Positions 51,021 through 60,000 of a stretch of DNA of 64,000 bases are shown here, one piece after another (the first letter of the stretch is position 1; the number at the start of each line of letters is the position of its first letter). The stretch spans positions 38,169 to 102,168 of the forward strand of contig NZ_JAINWJ010000030.1 in assembly GCF_021021415.1 (NCBI RefSeq). The letters run 5' to 3'. The notes under the pieces are model-generated. The model ran no database searches and was not told where the DNA came from. It saw only the letters and a list, made by a program, of their open reading frames with translations. The translations under genes and the position numbers were made by a program. This DNA comes from Martelella mediterranea. Its GTDB lineage: Bacteria > Pseudomonadota > Alphaproteobacteria > Rhizobiales > Rhizobiaceae.

Positions 51021-51401
51021 CTACCCGCGCTCGGGCGTCTCCGCCGGAATGGCCGAGAGAACCGGATCGGGCTTGGGCGCGTCCCACTTCGCGGTCATTG
51101 CGGCCCAGCGATCGATCTCGGCCCGGAAGGCCGGATCGTCGATCCGCAGATGAAAGGTGTAGAGGCGATCCACGATCTCGCGCATCAACGCGCGCATCTC
51201 GTCGTCATTGATCCGCGAGACCTCGGACCAGGGTATGCGTCGGCCCACGGCGTCCTCCACGATGACGTCGCTGCCATCACCCGTGTGCGAAACGGGCGTA
51301 AGGCCGGCATGCAGGGTCTCGAGCTGCGTGTTTCGCACGCAGGCAACGGCCATCACTCTGGCAAGCTTGGCGGCAATCCGGTCTTCGTGCTCGGGGCGCA
51401 T
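51021..51401 (-). CDS. Phage-region protein, function unknown
   Basis: The 126-residue soluble protein (EDRIAAKLARVMAVACVRNTQLETLHAGLTPVSHTGDGSDVIVEDAVGRRIPWSEVSRINDDEMRALMREIVDRLYTFH) has no domain I can name. Related proteins occur between tail-tip and DUF2793 genes of alphaproteobacterial prophages. No signal or membrane segment. The product runs from ATG 51401 to the hairpin before DUF2793. Confidence 0.65.
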   Translation of the reverse strand: MRPEHEDRIAAKLARVMAVACVRNTQLETLHAGLTPVSHTGDGSDVIVEDAVGRRIPWSEVSRINDDEMRALMREIVDRLYTFHLRIDDPAFRAEIDRWAAMTAKWDAPKPDPVLSAIPAETPERG

Positions 51402-51454
51402 GGCCCGAGCCTACGACGCCGATCGCGCATAGTGCCAGAACTCATTGCGCTACC

Positions 51455-53452
51455 TCAGAAGCTCAGCGTTACAGCCTTGGGCGCACCCCGCCCGACAAGG
51501 GCGGAGAGCTGGTAGATGCGGATGTCGAGCGTGTCGCCGGGGGCGAGTAGCTCGCCCCAGTCTGCGGTCTGCTGGGCGGCGGTGTAGACCGCGCTGGTGG
51601 TGGCCGTGCTCAGCACCCGCTTCACAGTGGCGCCGTCGAGGATCTCCACCTCGTAGGCTTCCAGTTCCTCGGCCAGCGGCACCTCGAGCCCACCCCAGCT
51701 GTCGGCGGAAAGTGCGCGCGACCGGCGCGTCCAGCGGATCGTCAGGTCGCCGGGCGTGCGTGGGCGACGCCACGGCTGCTCGACATGAGCGACGGAGAAC
51801 GTCCGCAGCCCGACGCCTGCAGGCGTGAAGGCGTGCCCGACGTAGGTCTCGTCGCTGACCGGACGGCTCGCGGGGCCGATGCGCCAGTTCCACGGGATGC
51901 CAAGATCGGCCTCGGCGAGTGGGAGGGATGCGAGGCTTTCGTCGAGCACCACCACTCGCGCGCCCGCAGGCGCCGGATTGCCCATGGCACCCTCGGTGCC
52001 GCGCTGGCCGCGCAGGAGCCGGGTCAGGCGATACCGGCCGGGCGCAAGCAGTTCGGCCGCGCCCGCCTGCACGATCTCCCAGACGCCGGACGTGCTCTCG
52101 ATAGCGAGCGCGTTCGCCCCGCCGAACAGCGTCAGGTCGGTGACGCTTTCCAGCGTGCCGGTCAGCAAGTCGACCACAAGCGCATTGCCGAAGTCGAAGC
52201 GCGAGCTGGGGCCCGCGTGGAAGTCCGAGACCAGCGCCCCGATCCGGGCGCGGGACTGAGCCGTGGTCAACAACTCGAAGCCATCGGTCGACGGGCTGCG
52301 GAACACCCATCTCGCCTGGCCAGGGCACGGCGTGTGCCGCCACGAATGGCCGATGCGCGGGCTGGTCCTCGGTGAGCTGCGGCAGGTCCATCAGCACCGC
52401 GTCCGGCGCGCCGAACACGACAGCCCGCGTCAGCGACGCCGCGCGGGGATCGCCGGGCGGCAGGTTGTAGGTCGCGCGGTCCTGGCGGACCGCCTCGATG
52501 CCGCGCGCCTCGGCATCGGCGATGGAGACGAGCCGCAGGGCGACCAGCCGCCCGTCATGCTCCAGCCGGATCGCGTCGGCAGGATCGAGCGCGAGCCGCG
52601 AGGGCGGCAGACGGAACGCCGCCGTCTCGCGGCCCACCCATGCCTCCATCAGCGCGCGGCGGCAGCGCCGCTCGGCTTCCTCGGGCGGCACCGCCATGGG
52701 GAAGGACTCGGAAGCGATGCGCGTCGTGTCCACGGTGATGCGCCGCGCCTCGACGAGGGCCGCGTCGTAATCCTCGTCGGCACGCGCGACCTGCCATTTC
52801 AGCGCCTGCGGCAGTTCGGTCTCCTGGCCGCGCGTCAGTTCCAGCACGTCGCCCTCGCGGGCGGCCACCAGATCGTCGGATGCGAGGGTGGCAACCGACG
52901 CTCGGCCGCGCATGACGAAGCGGATCACCCCCTCGGTCTCGACGGCGTCGAAGCCGAAATGCCGCGCCAGCGTCGTGATCGAGGCGCGCGGGCTTTCGAG
53001 CGCGGTGATGGCGTAGCCCTCGACCGCGCCCCAGAGGCCGGAGACGTCGATCCTCGACTCGGGCATCTCGGCGCGCAGGCAGAGGTGCCGCACGAGGGCC
53101 GCCAGCGACACCGCGCCGAGCCGCCCGGTCAGCCAGTGGCCGAGCCGCCAGTTCGCCCCGTCCGCCCAGACGTCGGTCAGCGCCGGAAAGAACGGATAGG
53201 GCCGCGCGTCCCAGGTCCAGGCGGCGCATTCGGGCACATGAACCATCCGGCCGCCGTAGACCGATGACACCGGGTTGTTCGCGGCCTCACCCCACCAGAG
53301 ATAGATCGCCTCGAGATAGGCGCGCTGGATCGCGTCGTCGCGCCATCCCCGCGAGAAATGCGGCGTGAAGCTCTCCGACGACTTCGGGTCGAAGAAGACG
53401 TTGGGTTGGTTCGTGCCGCGGTCGATGGCAGGGCAGCCCAGCTCGGAATGCC
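51455..53452 (-). pseudogene. Tail-tip/host-specificity protein (GTA-type), truncated and frameshifted
   Basis: The sequence matches the C-terminal two thirds of GTA-type tail-tip proteins: WHSELGCPAIDRGTNQPNVFFDPKSSES at the cut 5' end, then the TIM-barrel and fibronectin-like parts. At 52300-52310 an extra G (ATGGGTG for ATGGTG) shifts the frame after HAVPWPGEM; the next frame continues FRSPSTDGFELLTTAQSRARIGALVSDFHAGPSSRFDFG to LSALVGRGAPKAVTLSF. The 5' end is lost at a microhomology junction with a DUF2493 fragment. Confidence 0.85.
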
Positions 53453-53556
53453 AAGTTACTTGCCACGTTGGCGAGGTTCTCCTGAACCCCGTGCGAGTAA
53501 GACCATCACGCCGGTCGGCAGGATGTCCAGCACCCAGCCATCGCGGTTGAGCTGCA
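53444..53556 (-). pseudogene. Fragment of a DUF2493 gene joined to the tail-tip remnant
   Basis: On the minus strand this stretch encodes NRDGWVLDILPTGVMVLLARGSGEP, clearly related to NDQMLDVLPIGVMVFPGTGIQEN in the intact gene at 54785-55705. The DNA is recognisably similar but not identical to 54803-54915. The nine bases cggaatgcc are shared at the join (53444-53452 and 54803-54811), suggesting illegitimate recombination between a DUF2493 gene and the phage gene. Confidence 0.75.
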
Positions 53557-53566
53557 TTTGTCACAA

Positions 53567-54130
53567 TCAGTTCTCAATTCCTTTGAGCAACTCCGTGAGC
53601 GTATTGTCGTAGTCGTTCTTCGCGCCGGAGACGGCGGAGTTTGACCTATCGCCCATCGCGGCTGCGATCGCCGCGCCGTGGGTGAAATCGACGAGAATAT
53701 TTAGCCAATGATGGGATCGTTCCGACGGCAATCCCGCTTCAACTAGGAGTTGGTCAATGTCATCGGTTATCCGCTGTGCCTGCCGGGGAAAAACTGCGGG
53801 CTGCCTGAAGATGAGCAATGTAAGGCCAGGGTGGCTTATCACCCGGTCATGATAGGCATTCAAAAGCGATCGTAACCGGTCTTGAAACGTACCCGAGGCT
53901 GGCGCGGTCACTTCAGCGTAGACGTGTTCAGACAAGGCGTCGATTAACCCGTCGCGATCCCCGAAATGATGGTAGATGGTCATCGGATTGACCTGAAGGC
54001 GATCCGCAAGCGCCCGCATTGTGAAGGCCTCGATACCGCCGGTATCCAATAGTTCGAGCGCGGCCGTCAGAATCTGATCGCGCGAGGCAGGTGCCTTGTC
54101 CCGATGCGGACGTCCTCGCGGACGAGTCAT
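53567..54130 (-). CDS. TetR-family transcriptional regulator
   Basis: The 187-residue protein has a TetR helix-turn-helix (SRDQILTAALELLDTGGIEAFTMRALADRLQVNPMTIYHHFGDRDGLIDALSEHVYAEV) and a helical ligand domain ending HGAAIAAAMGDRS. ATG 54130 overlaps the upstream reductase stop as ATGA; longer upstream frames run through that gene. It probably represses the pair by binding the dyad at 54675-54695. Confidence 0.9.
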   Translation of the reverse strand: MTRPRGRPHRDKAPASRDQILTAALELLDTGGIEAFTMRALADRLQVNPMTIYHHFGDRDGLIDALSEHVYAEVTAPASGTFQDRLRSLLNAYHDRVISHPGLTLLIFRQPAVFPRQAQRITDDIDQLLVEAGLPSERSHHWLNILVDFTHGAAIAAAMGDRSNSAVSGAKNDYDNTLTELLKGIEN

Positions 54131-54663
54131 GTGGCGATCCGGTAGCGTGACTGGACGAGACCGGAGGCAAAGCTTTTCGTGTCCTGGTGCGTGAGCGGTA
54201 TGTCCGACGATGTCGCGCCGAAAAGACTGCGCCCCTCGCCAAGCAGTACCGGGACCTGCGTGATGGTCATGTCGGCGATTAGCCCCGCGCGCAGGAACGA
54301 CTGGATCACCTTTCCGCCGTCCACATAGACGCGCCGATGCCCCTCGGCTTCGAGCATCTCCATCGCTTGTCCAGGCGATTTGTCTGAAATTCGGACCTTG
54401 CCAGCAAGGTCTGCCGGTATGTCCTGGTCTTTCAGCGACTCTGAGAGGACAAGTACCGGGCGTGTGTAGAACCATGGGCGTTCATCGCGCATTTTTTCGA
54501 ACGTGCCGCGGCCCATCAGGATGATGTCGATCTTCTCGATGAAGGCGTCATATCCGTGATCCTCTGCCGGATCGTCGCGCTCCAGCAACCAGACAATGTC
54601 GCCGTCCTTGCGGGCGATGAAACCATCCAGACTGGTCGCGATGAAAACGTGTCCGGTGATCAT
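54127..54663 (-). CDS. Dihydrofolate reductase-family (RibD C-like) protein
   Basis: The 178-residue protein has the RibD/DHFR fold: GHVFIATSLDGFIARKDGDIVWL, DIILMGRGTFEKM, VYVDGGKVIQSFLRAGLIADMTITQVPVLLGEGRSLF. Proteins of this type reduce varied substrates and are often next to TetR regulators. No sign that it is a trimethoprim-resistance DHFR. AAGGAG precedes ATG 54663 and it is coupled to tetR. Confidence 0.9.
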   Translation of the reverse strand: MITGHVFIATSLDGFIARKDGDIVWLLERDDPAEDHGYDAFIEKIDIILMGRGTFEKMRDERPWFYTRPVLVLSESLKDQDIPADLAGKVRISDKSPGQAMEMLEAEGHRRVYVDGGKVIQSFLRAGLIADMTITQVPVLLGEGRSLFGATSSDIPLTHQDTKSFASGLVQSRYRIAT

Positions 54664-54674
54664 CTCGATCTCCT

Positions 54675-54695
54675 TATTTATACGTTGTATAAATA
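54675..54695 (-). promoter_or_regulatory. Dyad operator of the reductase-tetR operon
   Basis: An 8-bp inverted repeat tatttata (54675-54682) and tataaata (54688-54695), 5 bases apart, lies 11 bases upstream of the reductase start and overlaps its ribosome-site region. Its size fits a TetR dimer site, and TATAAT-like bases fit a -10. Confidence 0.65.
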
Positions 54696-54784
54696 CATAT
54701 CGCTCGGACCTTTGCAGGTCAACGTGCCGCGTCGGTGAAACCGACTGATGCGGACGCGAACATTGTCGTTTGGGGCGTGGCGGT

Positions 54785-55705
54785 TCATTCGAACCGCCAG
54801 ACCGGAATGCCGAGCTTCCTGGCCTTGTCGGTGAGGTTCTCCTGAATGCCGGTGCCAGGGAACACCATGACCCCGATCGGCAGGACATCGAGCATCTGGT
54901 CGTTGCGCTTGAATGGCGCGGCGCGGCCATGCTTCGTCCAGTCCGGCGCGAAGCCGATCTGGGTGACGTTGCGGTGATCGGCCCAGCGGGCGGCGATCTT
55001 CTCGGCGCCTTTAGGCGACTTGCCATGCATCAGCACCATGTCGGGGTGCTTTGCATGCACCTGGTCGAGCTTGTCCCAGATCAGCTTGTGATCGTTGTAG
55101 TCGGCGCCTCCGGAGACGGCGACCTTCGGGCCTACTGGAAGGAGCACTTCGCGGTTGGCGCGTTTGCGCTCGGCGATGAAGTCCCGGCTGTCGATCATCG
55201 CCGATGTCAGGGCACGATGGTTGACCTGCGAGCCGGTGCGCGGTGACCACGGCGATCCTGTGGTGCGCAGATAGTGCTCGGCGGCGCTGTCGCGGAAGAC
55301 CTCCAGGCTGTCGCGTCGTTCGATGAGGCCCTGTCCGGTCTCGATGAGGCGTTCGAGCTCGACGGCCTTGATTTCGGAACCATCCTGTTCGCGCTGCCCG
55401 CGCTTCTGGGCCTGCTCGTTGTCGTCGAGCTTGCGTTCGAGCCGGTCGGCGGCGCGGTGGAACATGTTGACCGTCGACCAGAGCAGATCCTCGAGTTCGC
55501 CATCGAGCGCGGTATCCGCCATGGTGGCGATCAGGGCGTCGAAGATGTCGGAGACGGCGCCGGCGATGACGTTGTCCTCCGGGACGAGGCGTGGATCCGG
55601 ACCGTGCCCGTCGTGACGGTAGCCGTGGAGTTCCAGTTCGTTCAGCGCGTGCTCGGTCGGCGAGGATTCGTGATGGGGTTCGAAGGTGTCGTCGTCGAGT
55701 GTCAT
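54785..55705 (-). CDS. DUF2493 (YspA/SLOG-like) plasmid protein
   Basis: The 306-residue protein has a helical N-terminal half and a C-terminal DUF2493 domain (KVAVSGGADYNDHKLIWDKLDQVHAKHPDMVLMHGKSPKGAEKIAARWADHRNVTQIGFAPDW and DVLPIGVMVFPGTGIQENLTDKARKLGIPVWRFE), a Rossmann-like SLOG fold with nucleotide-sugar or ADP-ribose ligands in relatives. It is a regular neighbour of toprim and strawberry-notch genes on alphaproteobacterial plasmids. The leader about 107 bases upstream shares a 17-mer and hairpin with the DUF736 leader at 31303. Confidence 0.88.
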   Translation of the reverse strand: MTLDDDTFEPHHESSPTEHALNELELHGYRHDGHGPDPRLVPEDNVIAGAVSDIFDALIATMADTALDGELEDLLWSTVNMFHRAADRLERKLDDNEQAQKRGQREQDGSEIKAVELERLIETGQGLIERRDSLEVFRDSAAEHYLRTTGSPWSPRTGSQVNHRALTSAMIDSRDFIAERKRANREVLLPVGPKVAVSGGADYNDHKLIWDKLDQVHAKHPDMVLMHGKSPKGAEKIAARWADHRNVTQIGFAPDWTKHGRAAPFKRNDQMLDVLPIGVMVFPGTGIQENLTDKARKLGIPVWRFE

Positions 55706-56029
55706 CGGGTGGCTCCCTTTGTCGGTTGGCCGCGCCCGCCGCGGCCTTCATGGGCAGACAAGACGGCGGGCGGATCGGACCTGCATCCTGGAGCGTCAGC
55801 GCAAGGACCGGAGCGTCAGCGGAGGATGACGGAGGCCGGCGATTTTGTTTCGCGATGGAAAGGCCCGCAGGGCCGCCGGAAAATCGTTGGCCGCAGCCAT
55901 TGCCGGACCGGGGCGCCTGCTGTCCGGTCGCCCTCTGAAGAAGGCCGGGGCGCGGCCCTCGCCGACATCCATGGGGAGCCGTTGACGAAGGCTCCGACGT
56001 CACCGCCATAGCCCGCACCGCTGCCCCGT
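55706..56029. other. 324-base intergenic stretch with leader element copy B
   Basis: No gene is supported here. It holds a repeated 10-mer (gagcgtcagc at 55792-55801 and again at 55811-55820) and the conserved 17-mer with its hairpin (55812-55874). The remaining bases up to the toprim stop at 56030 show nothing I can name. Confidence 0.5.
55812..55874. other. Leader element copy B: conserved 17-mer plus hairpin
   Basis: agcgtcagcggaggatg (55812-55828) is identical to 31303-31319. After 33 bases comes a hairpin ggccc-gca-gggcc (55862-55874). The stem sequence differs from copy A while the 5-bp stem and 3-base loop are kept. Both copies precede a minus-strand gene by about 100 bases. Confidence 0.55.
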
Positions 56030-57097
56030 TCAGGCGGACAGGACGGTCTCCATGAACCTGGCGACATCCTGCGGGGCGAGCTGGACCCGGATCGAGGCCC
56101 GGAAGGCGTCGAGACCACGAAGGCGCAGATCCTCGTTGAGATCGCCCAGCATCGGCGAGAGCGGCAGCGCTTCGATGCCGAGCGCATCGGCCCGTTCGAC
56201 CAGCGTATCCCTTGCGCCATCTCCCGCCGGATCGTTATCGCGCACGATATAGAGCCGACGCAGCGTGTCGGGGAACAGGATGGCGGCAAGATGAGCTGCG
56301 GAGAGCGCGGCTGCCATGGGCATCTCGGGCAAGACACATCGCAGCGACAGCATGGTTTCGATGCCTTCGCCTGCCGCCATGACCTCGCCCGCCGCGCCGA
56401 ACCGGACGGCATGGCCGAGCAGGTCGCCCAATGCCCGTCGCGGCGTCTCGATCGGAGCCTTGCCGAGTGTCGCCTCGCTGAATCCGCTCGGATCGAGCCA
56501 TGTGCGATGGGCACCGGTCTGGTGTCCGTTGTGATCGGTAACCGACGCAATCAGCGCGGGCCAGGTCTCGGTCGAGCTGTGCTCGTCGGGCCGGTAGTAG
56601 CAGCGCGGATGAAACCGCAGCGATCCGGTTCCGCGCAATGCCGTAATGCCGCGTCTACGGAAATACGATTCCGCCAGTGTGCCTGCAATCGGCTGCGCCA
56701 TCGAGAAGAGGCGCTTGGCCGCGAGTGGCGAACCGGTCGGCGCCGGCGAATTGCGTCCGGATGAAGATGCCGGCTCCGGGTCGGGATGCGGCAGGCTGAG
56801 AAACCGCCGCGCCTCGTCGGCGACGTCCCGGAACTCGGTCAAACCGCAGCTTTCCCGGATGACGTCGAGCAAGTCGCCATGCTCACCGGTCGCTGCGTCG
56901 GTCCATTTGCCCGCCGCGCCCTTGCCGGATTCAGGGCCGGTCAGGCGCACGAACATCGAGCGACCCTTGGTGTTGCGGGCATCGCCGACCATCCAGTAGC
57001 GGCCCTCGCGCCGCCCGTTCGAGAGATATTCGCGGCACACGGCCTCGGCCTGCCGGCCGAGACGATGTGCAAGGTCTGAAGCATCGCGGGTCATCAT
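56030..57097 (-). CDS. Toprim-domain primase-like protein
   Basis: The 355-residue protein has an N-terminal part with WMVGDARNTKGRSMFVRLTG and KGAAGKWTDAATGEHGDLLDVI, typical of plasmid DUF7146/Toprim proteins. The Toprim domain follows (GEVMAAGEGIETMLSL, IVRDNDPAGDGARD, giving the E and D-x-D metal ligands). It may act as a primase or in plasmid replication. The ATG at 57097 overlaps the helicase stop as ATGA. Confidence 0.87.
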   Translation of the reverse strand: MMTRDASDLAHRLGRQAEAVCREYLSNGRREGRYWMVGDARNTKGRSMFVRLTGPESGKGAAGKWTDAATGEHGDLLDVIRESCGLTEFRDVADEARRFLSLPHPDPEPASSSGRNSPAPTGSPLAAKRLFSMAQPIAGTLAESYFRRRGITALRGTGSLRFHPRCYYRPDEHSSTETWPALIASVTDHNGHQTGAHRTWLDPSGFSEATLGKAPIETPRRALGDLLGHAVRFGAAGEVMAAGEGIETMLSLRCVLPEMPMAAALSAAHLAAILFPDTLRRLYIVRDNDPAGDGARDTLVERADALGIEALPLSPMLGDLNEDLRLRGLDAFRASIRVQLAPQDVARFMETVLSA

Positions 57098-60000
57098 GCA
57101 GCCTCCCGCTCGGCGATGCGCTCGACCGGAAACCGCTCCAGCAGTCTGGCGAGGACGGCAGCGCCGGATGCATCGGTCGGGACGAACAGCCGGAACTTCC
57201 ACGAGATGATCTCGCCGAACAGGCCATAGGCCTTGAGGCGGTCTCGCATTGTGTCGGTGAAGCCGGTGAGCTCGATGCGGTTCGCGCCCATGACGCGGGC
57301 GCGGCGAAGCTGAAGCCCTTCGGCGAGGTCGAGGATCGTGCGGCCCTCGGTGAGCGCGGTGAAGGCGTCGTCCGCCGAAAGGCTGGCGGTGCCTGTGGTC
57401 GACGCGTTCGCGGCCCAGGCCGGTGAAACCTTGCGGCCGATGATCCGCTCTCCGTCGTCTGTCTGAAGCCGGTAGACCCGCGTCGATTCATTGGGCAGGC
57501 GTTTCCAGATCGGCAAAAGCAAGCCGGAAACGATGTGGACGGTGCTGTCTGTGTATTCCGGAACCGCTGCCACTTCGGTGTCCCAGATGCGCGCAAAGGT
57601 ATCGCGGTCGGTTTCGACCCAGTGCGTGTCGCCCATCATGGCAACGGGCACCTTGGTGGATTCCATCGGCCGGATCAGGCGCACACGGCGTTCGACGACA
57701 CCGTCGTCGTCGATCACGCTGGTGGTCGGGACACGCACCGCGGCCCGGCCTGACCGCTCGTTGACCAGCAGGGCGGCACGCGGATCGGCGAGATGGTCGA
57801 GCGCCTCGTCCAGCGCGACGGGATGGTTGCGTTCGCGCTGCGCGACGGTGAGGAGCGTGGTCTCCGCCCCGGTCGCGGGATGGGTGTGGATCACCTGCCG
57901 GTCGGTGACCGTGAACTGCTCGCCCCTCAGCGTTTCCAGCCCGACATCATATGTGCCGCTGGCGATGGCACCCTCGATCCGGGCGGTCAGGATCTGCTCG
58001 AAATGCGTGAACAGGATGTTCTGCAGATCAATGGTGAGTGCCAGGAGCCGGTTGAGGAAGGTGGTGATCGGCGGCAACTCGTCCTTGATGCCGGTATCGT
58101 CCACGAGCTTCAGCCCCGTCGACGTTTCGAAGGCCTGAAGCGGGCAACCTTCGACCTTGCCGCCGACGATCATCAGATAGAGCCGGCGCAATGCATCGCG
58201 CGCATAGGCGCTTTCGAGATTGTCCTCGGCGCGGAACAGGCCCTGGCCGCCGGTCTGGCGCTGGCCGCGGGTGATCGCGCCGAGCGTGTCGAGGCGGCGG
58301 GCGATGGTGGAAAGGAAGCGCTTTTCCGCCTTCACGTCGGTTGCGACCGGCCGGAACAGCGGCGGTTGCGCCTGATTGGTGCGGTTGGTGCGCCCGAGGC
58401 CCTGGATCGCGGCGTCCGCCTTCCAGCCCGGTTCCAGCAGATAGTGGACGCGCAGCCGCCGGTTCTTCGCCGCAAGGTCGGCATGGTAGGAGCGTCCTGT
58501 GCCACCCGCGTCCGAGAAGACGAGAATGCGCTTGAGGTCATCCATGAACGCCTGGGTTTCGGCGAGGTTTGCCGAGATAGCACGGCCTTCGACGGCGAGG
58601 CGATCAGCGGTGGCGCCGGCACCCGGCTTGCGAACGATGCGGCGCGAACGGCCCGTGACCTCGGCCACCATGTCGGTGCCGAAGCGCTGGATGATCTGGT
58701 CGAGCGCGCCGGGAACCGCCGGCAGAGAGGCGAGCTTTTCGATTAGCCTGTCTCGCCTTGCGATGGCTTCGCGGCTTTCGACGGGCTGACCATCGCGAGT
58801 TACCGGGCGGGAACACAGATTGCCCTCGGAGTCGGTGAAGGGCTCGTGGAGCTGCACAGGGAAGGAGTGAGCCAGGTAGTCGAGCACATATTCGCGCGGC
58901 GTGATGTCGACCTGGACGTCGTTCCATTCTTCGGTGGGGATGTCTGCGAGCCGCCGCTCCATCAGGGCTTCGCCCGTGGAGACGATCTGGATGACGGCGG
59001 CGTGGCCGGCTTCGAGATCGGCATCGATGGCGCGGATCAGCGACGGCGTCTTCATCGCCGTGATGAGGTGGTTGAAGAAGCGCTGCTTGGCGCTCTCGAA
59101 GGCGGACCGTGCGGCCGATTTGGCCTGCCGGTTCAGAGTGCCCTCGCTGCCGGTGACGTTGGTCGCCTGCATGGCGGCGTCGAGATTGTTGTGAATGATC
59201 GCGAAGGCGCCGGCATAGGCGTCGTAGATGCGCCGCTGCTCGTCGGTGAGTTGGTGCTCGACCAGCTCGTATTCGACACCTTCATAGGAAAGCGAACGGG
59301 CCTGATAGAGGCCGAGCGCTTTCAGGTCACGCGCCAGCACCTCCATGGCGGCGACCCCGCCATCCTCGATCGCCTCGACGAACTCGGCGCGGGTGGCGAA
59401 GGGGAAATCCTCGCCACCCCAGAGACCAAGCCGCTGGGCATAGGCGAGATTGTGGACCGTCGTGGCGCCGGTCGCCGAGACGTAGACGACGCGCGCGTCG
59501 GGGAGCGCGTGCTGCAGGCGCAGTCCCGCGCGGCCCTGCTGCGAGGCGGCCTGGTCGCCACGTTCGCCCTTCGATCCGGCGGCGTTCTGCATGGCGTGGC
59601 TTTCGTCGAAAATGATCACTCCATCGAAATCCTCCCCCAACCAATCGACGATCTGTTGGACACGCGAAACCTTCGATCCGCGCTCGTCGGAGCGCAGCGT
59701 GGCATAGGTGGTGAATAGGATGCCCTGCGGCAGACGGATGGGCGTGCCCTGGCGAAAACGCGACAGCGGCGTGACCAGCAGCCGTTCCTGACCGAGCGCT
59801 GACCAGTCGCGCTGTGCGTCCTCGAGCAGCTTGTCGGATTTGGAGACCCAGACGGCGCGACGGCGGCCTTTCAGCCAGTTGTCGAGGAGGATGCCGGCGA
59901 CCTGGCGGCCTTTGCCCGCGCCGGTGCCGTCGCCGAGAAACCAGCCACGCCGGAAACGGACAACGTCGTCGGCGTCTTCCGCTGCGGCGGTGACGACATT

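Noticed and set aside
54127..54663. Trimethoprim-resistance dihydrofolate reductase
   Set aside because: The sequence is of the RibD C-terminal-like group beside TetR, not a DfrA or DfrB type.
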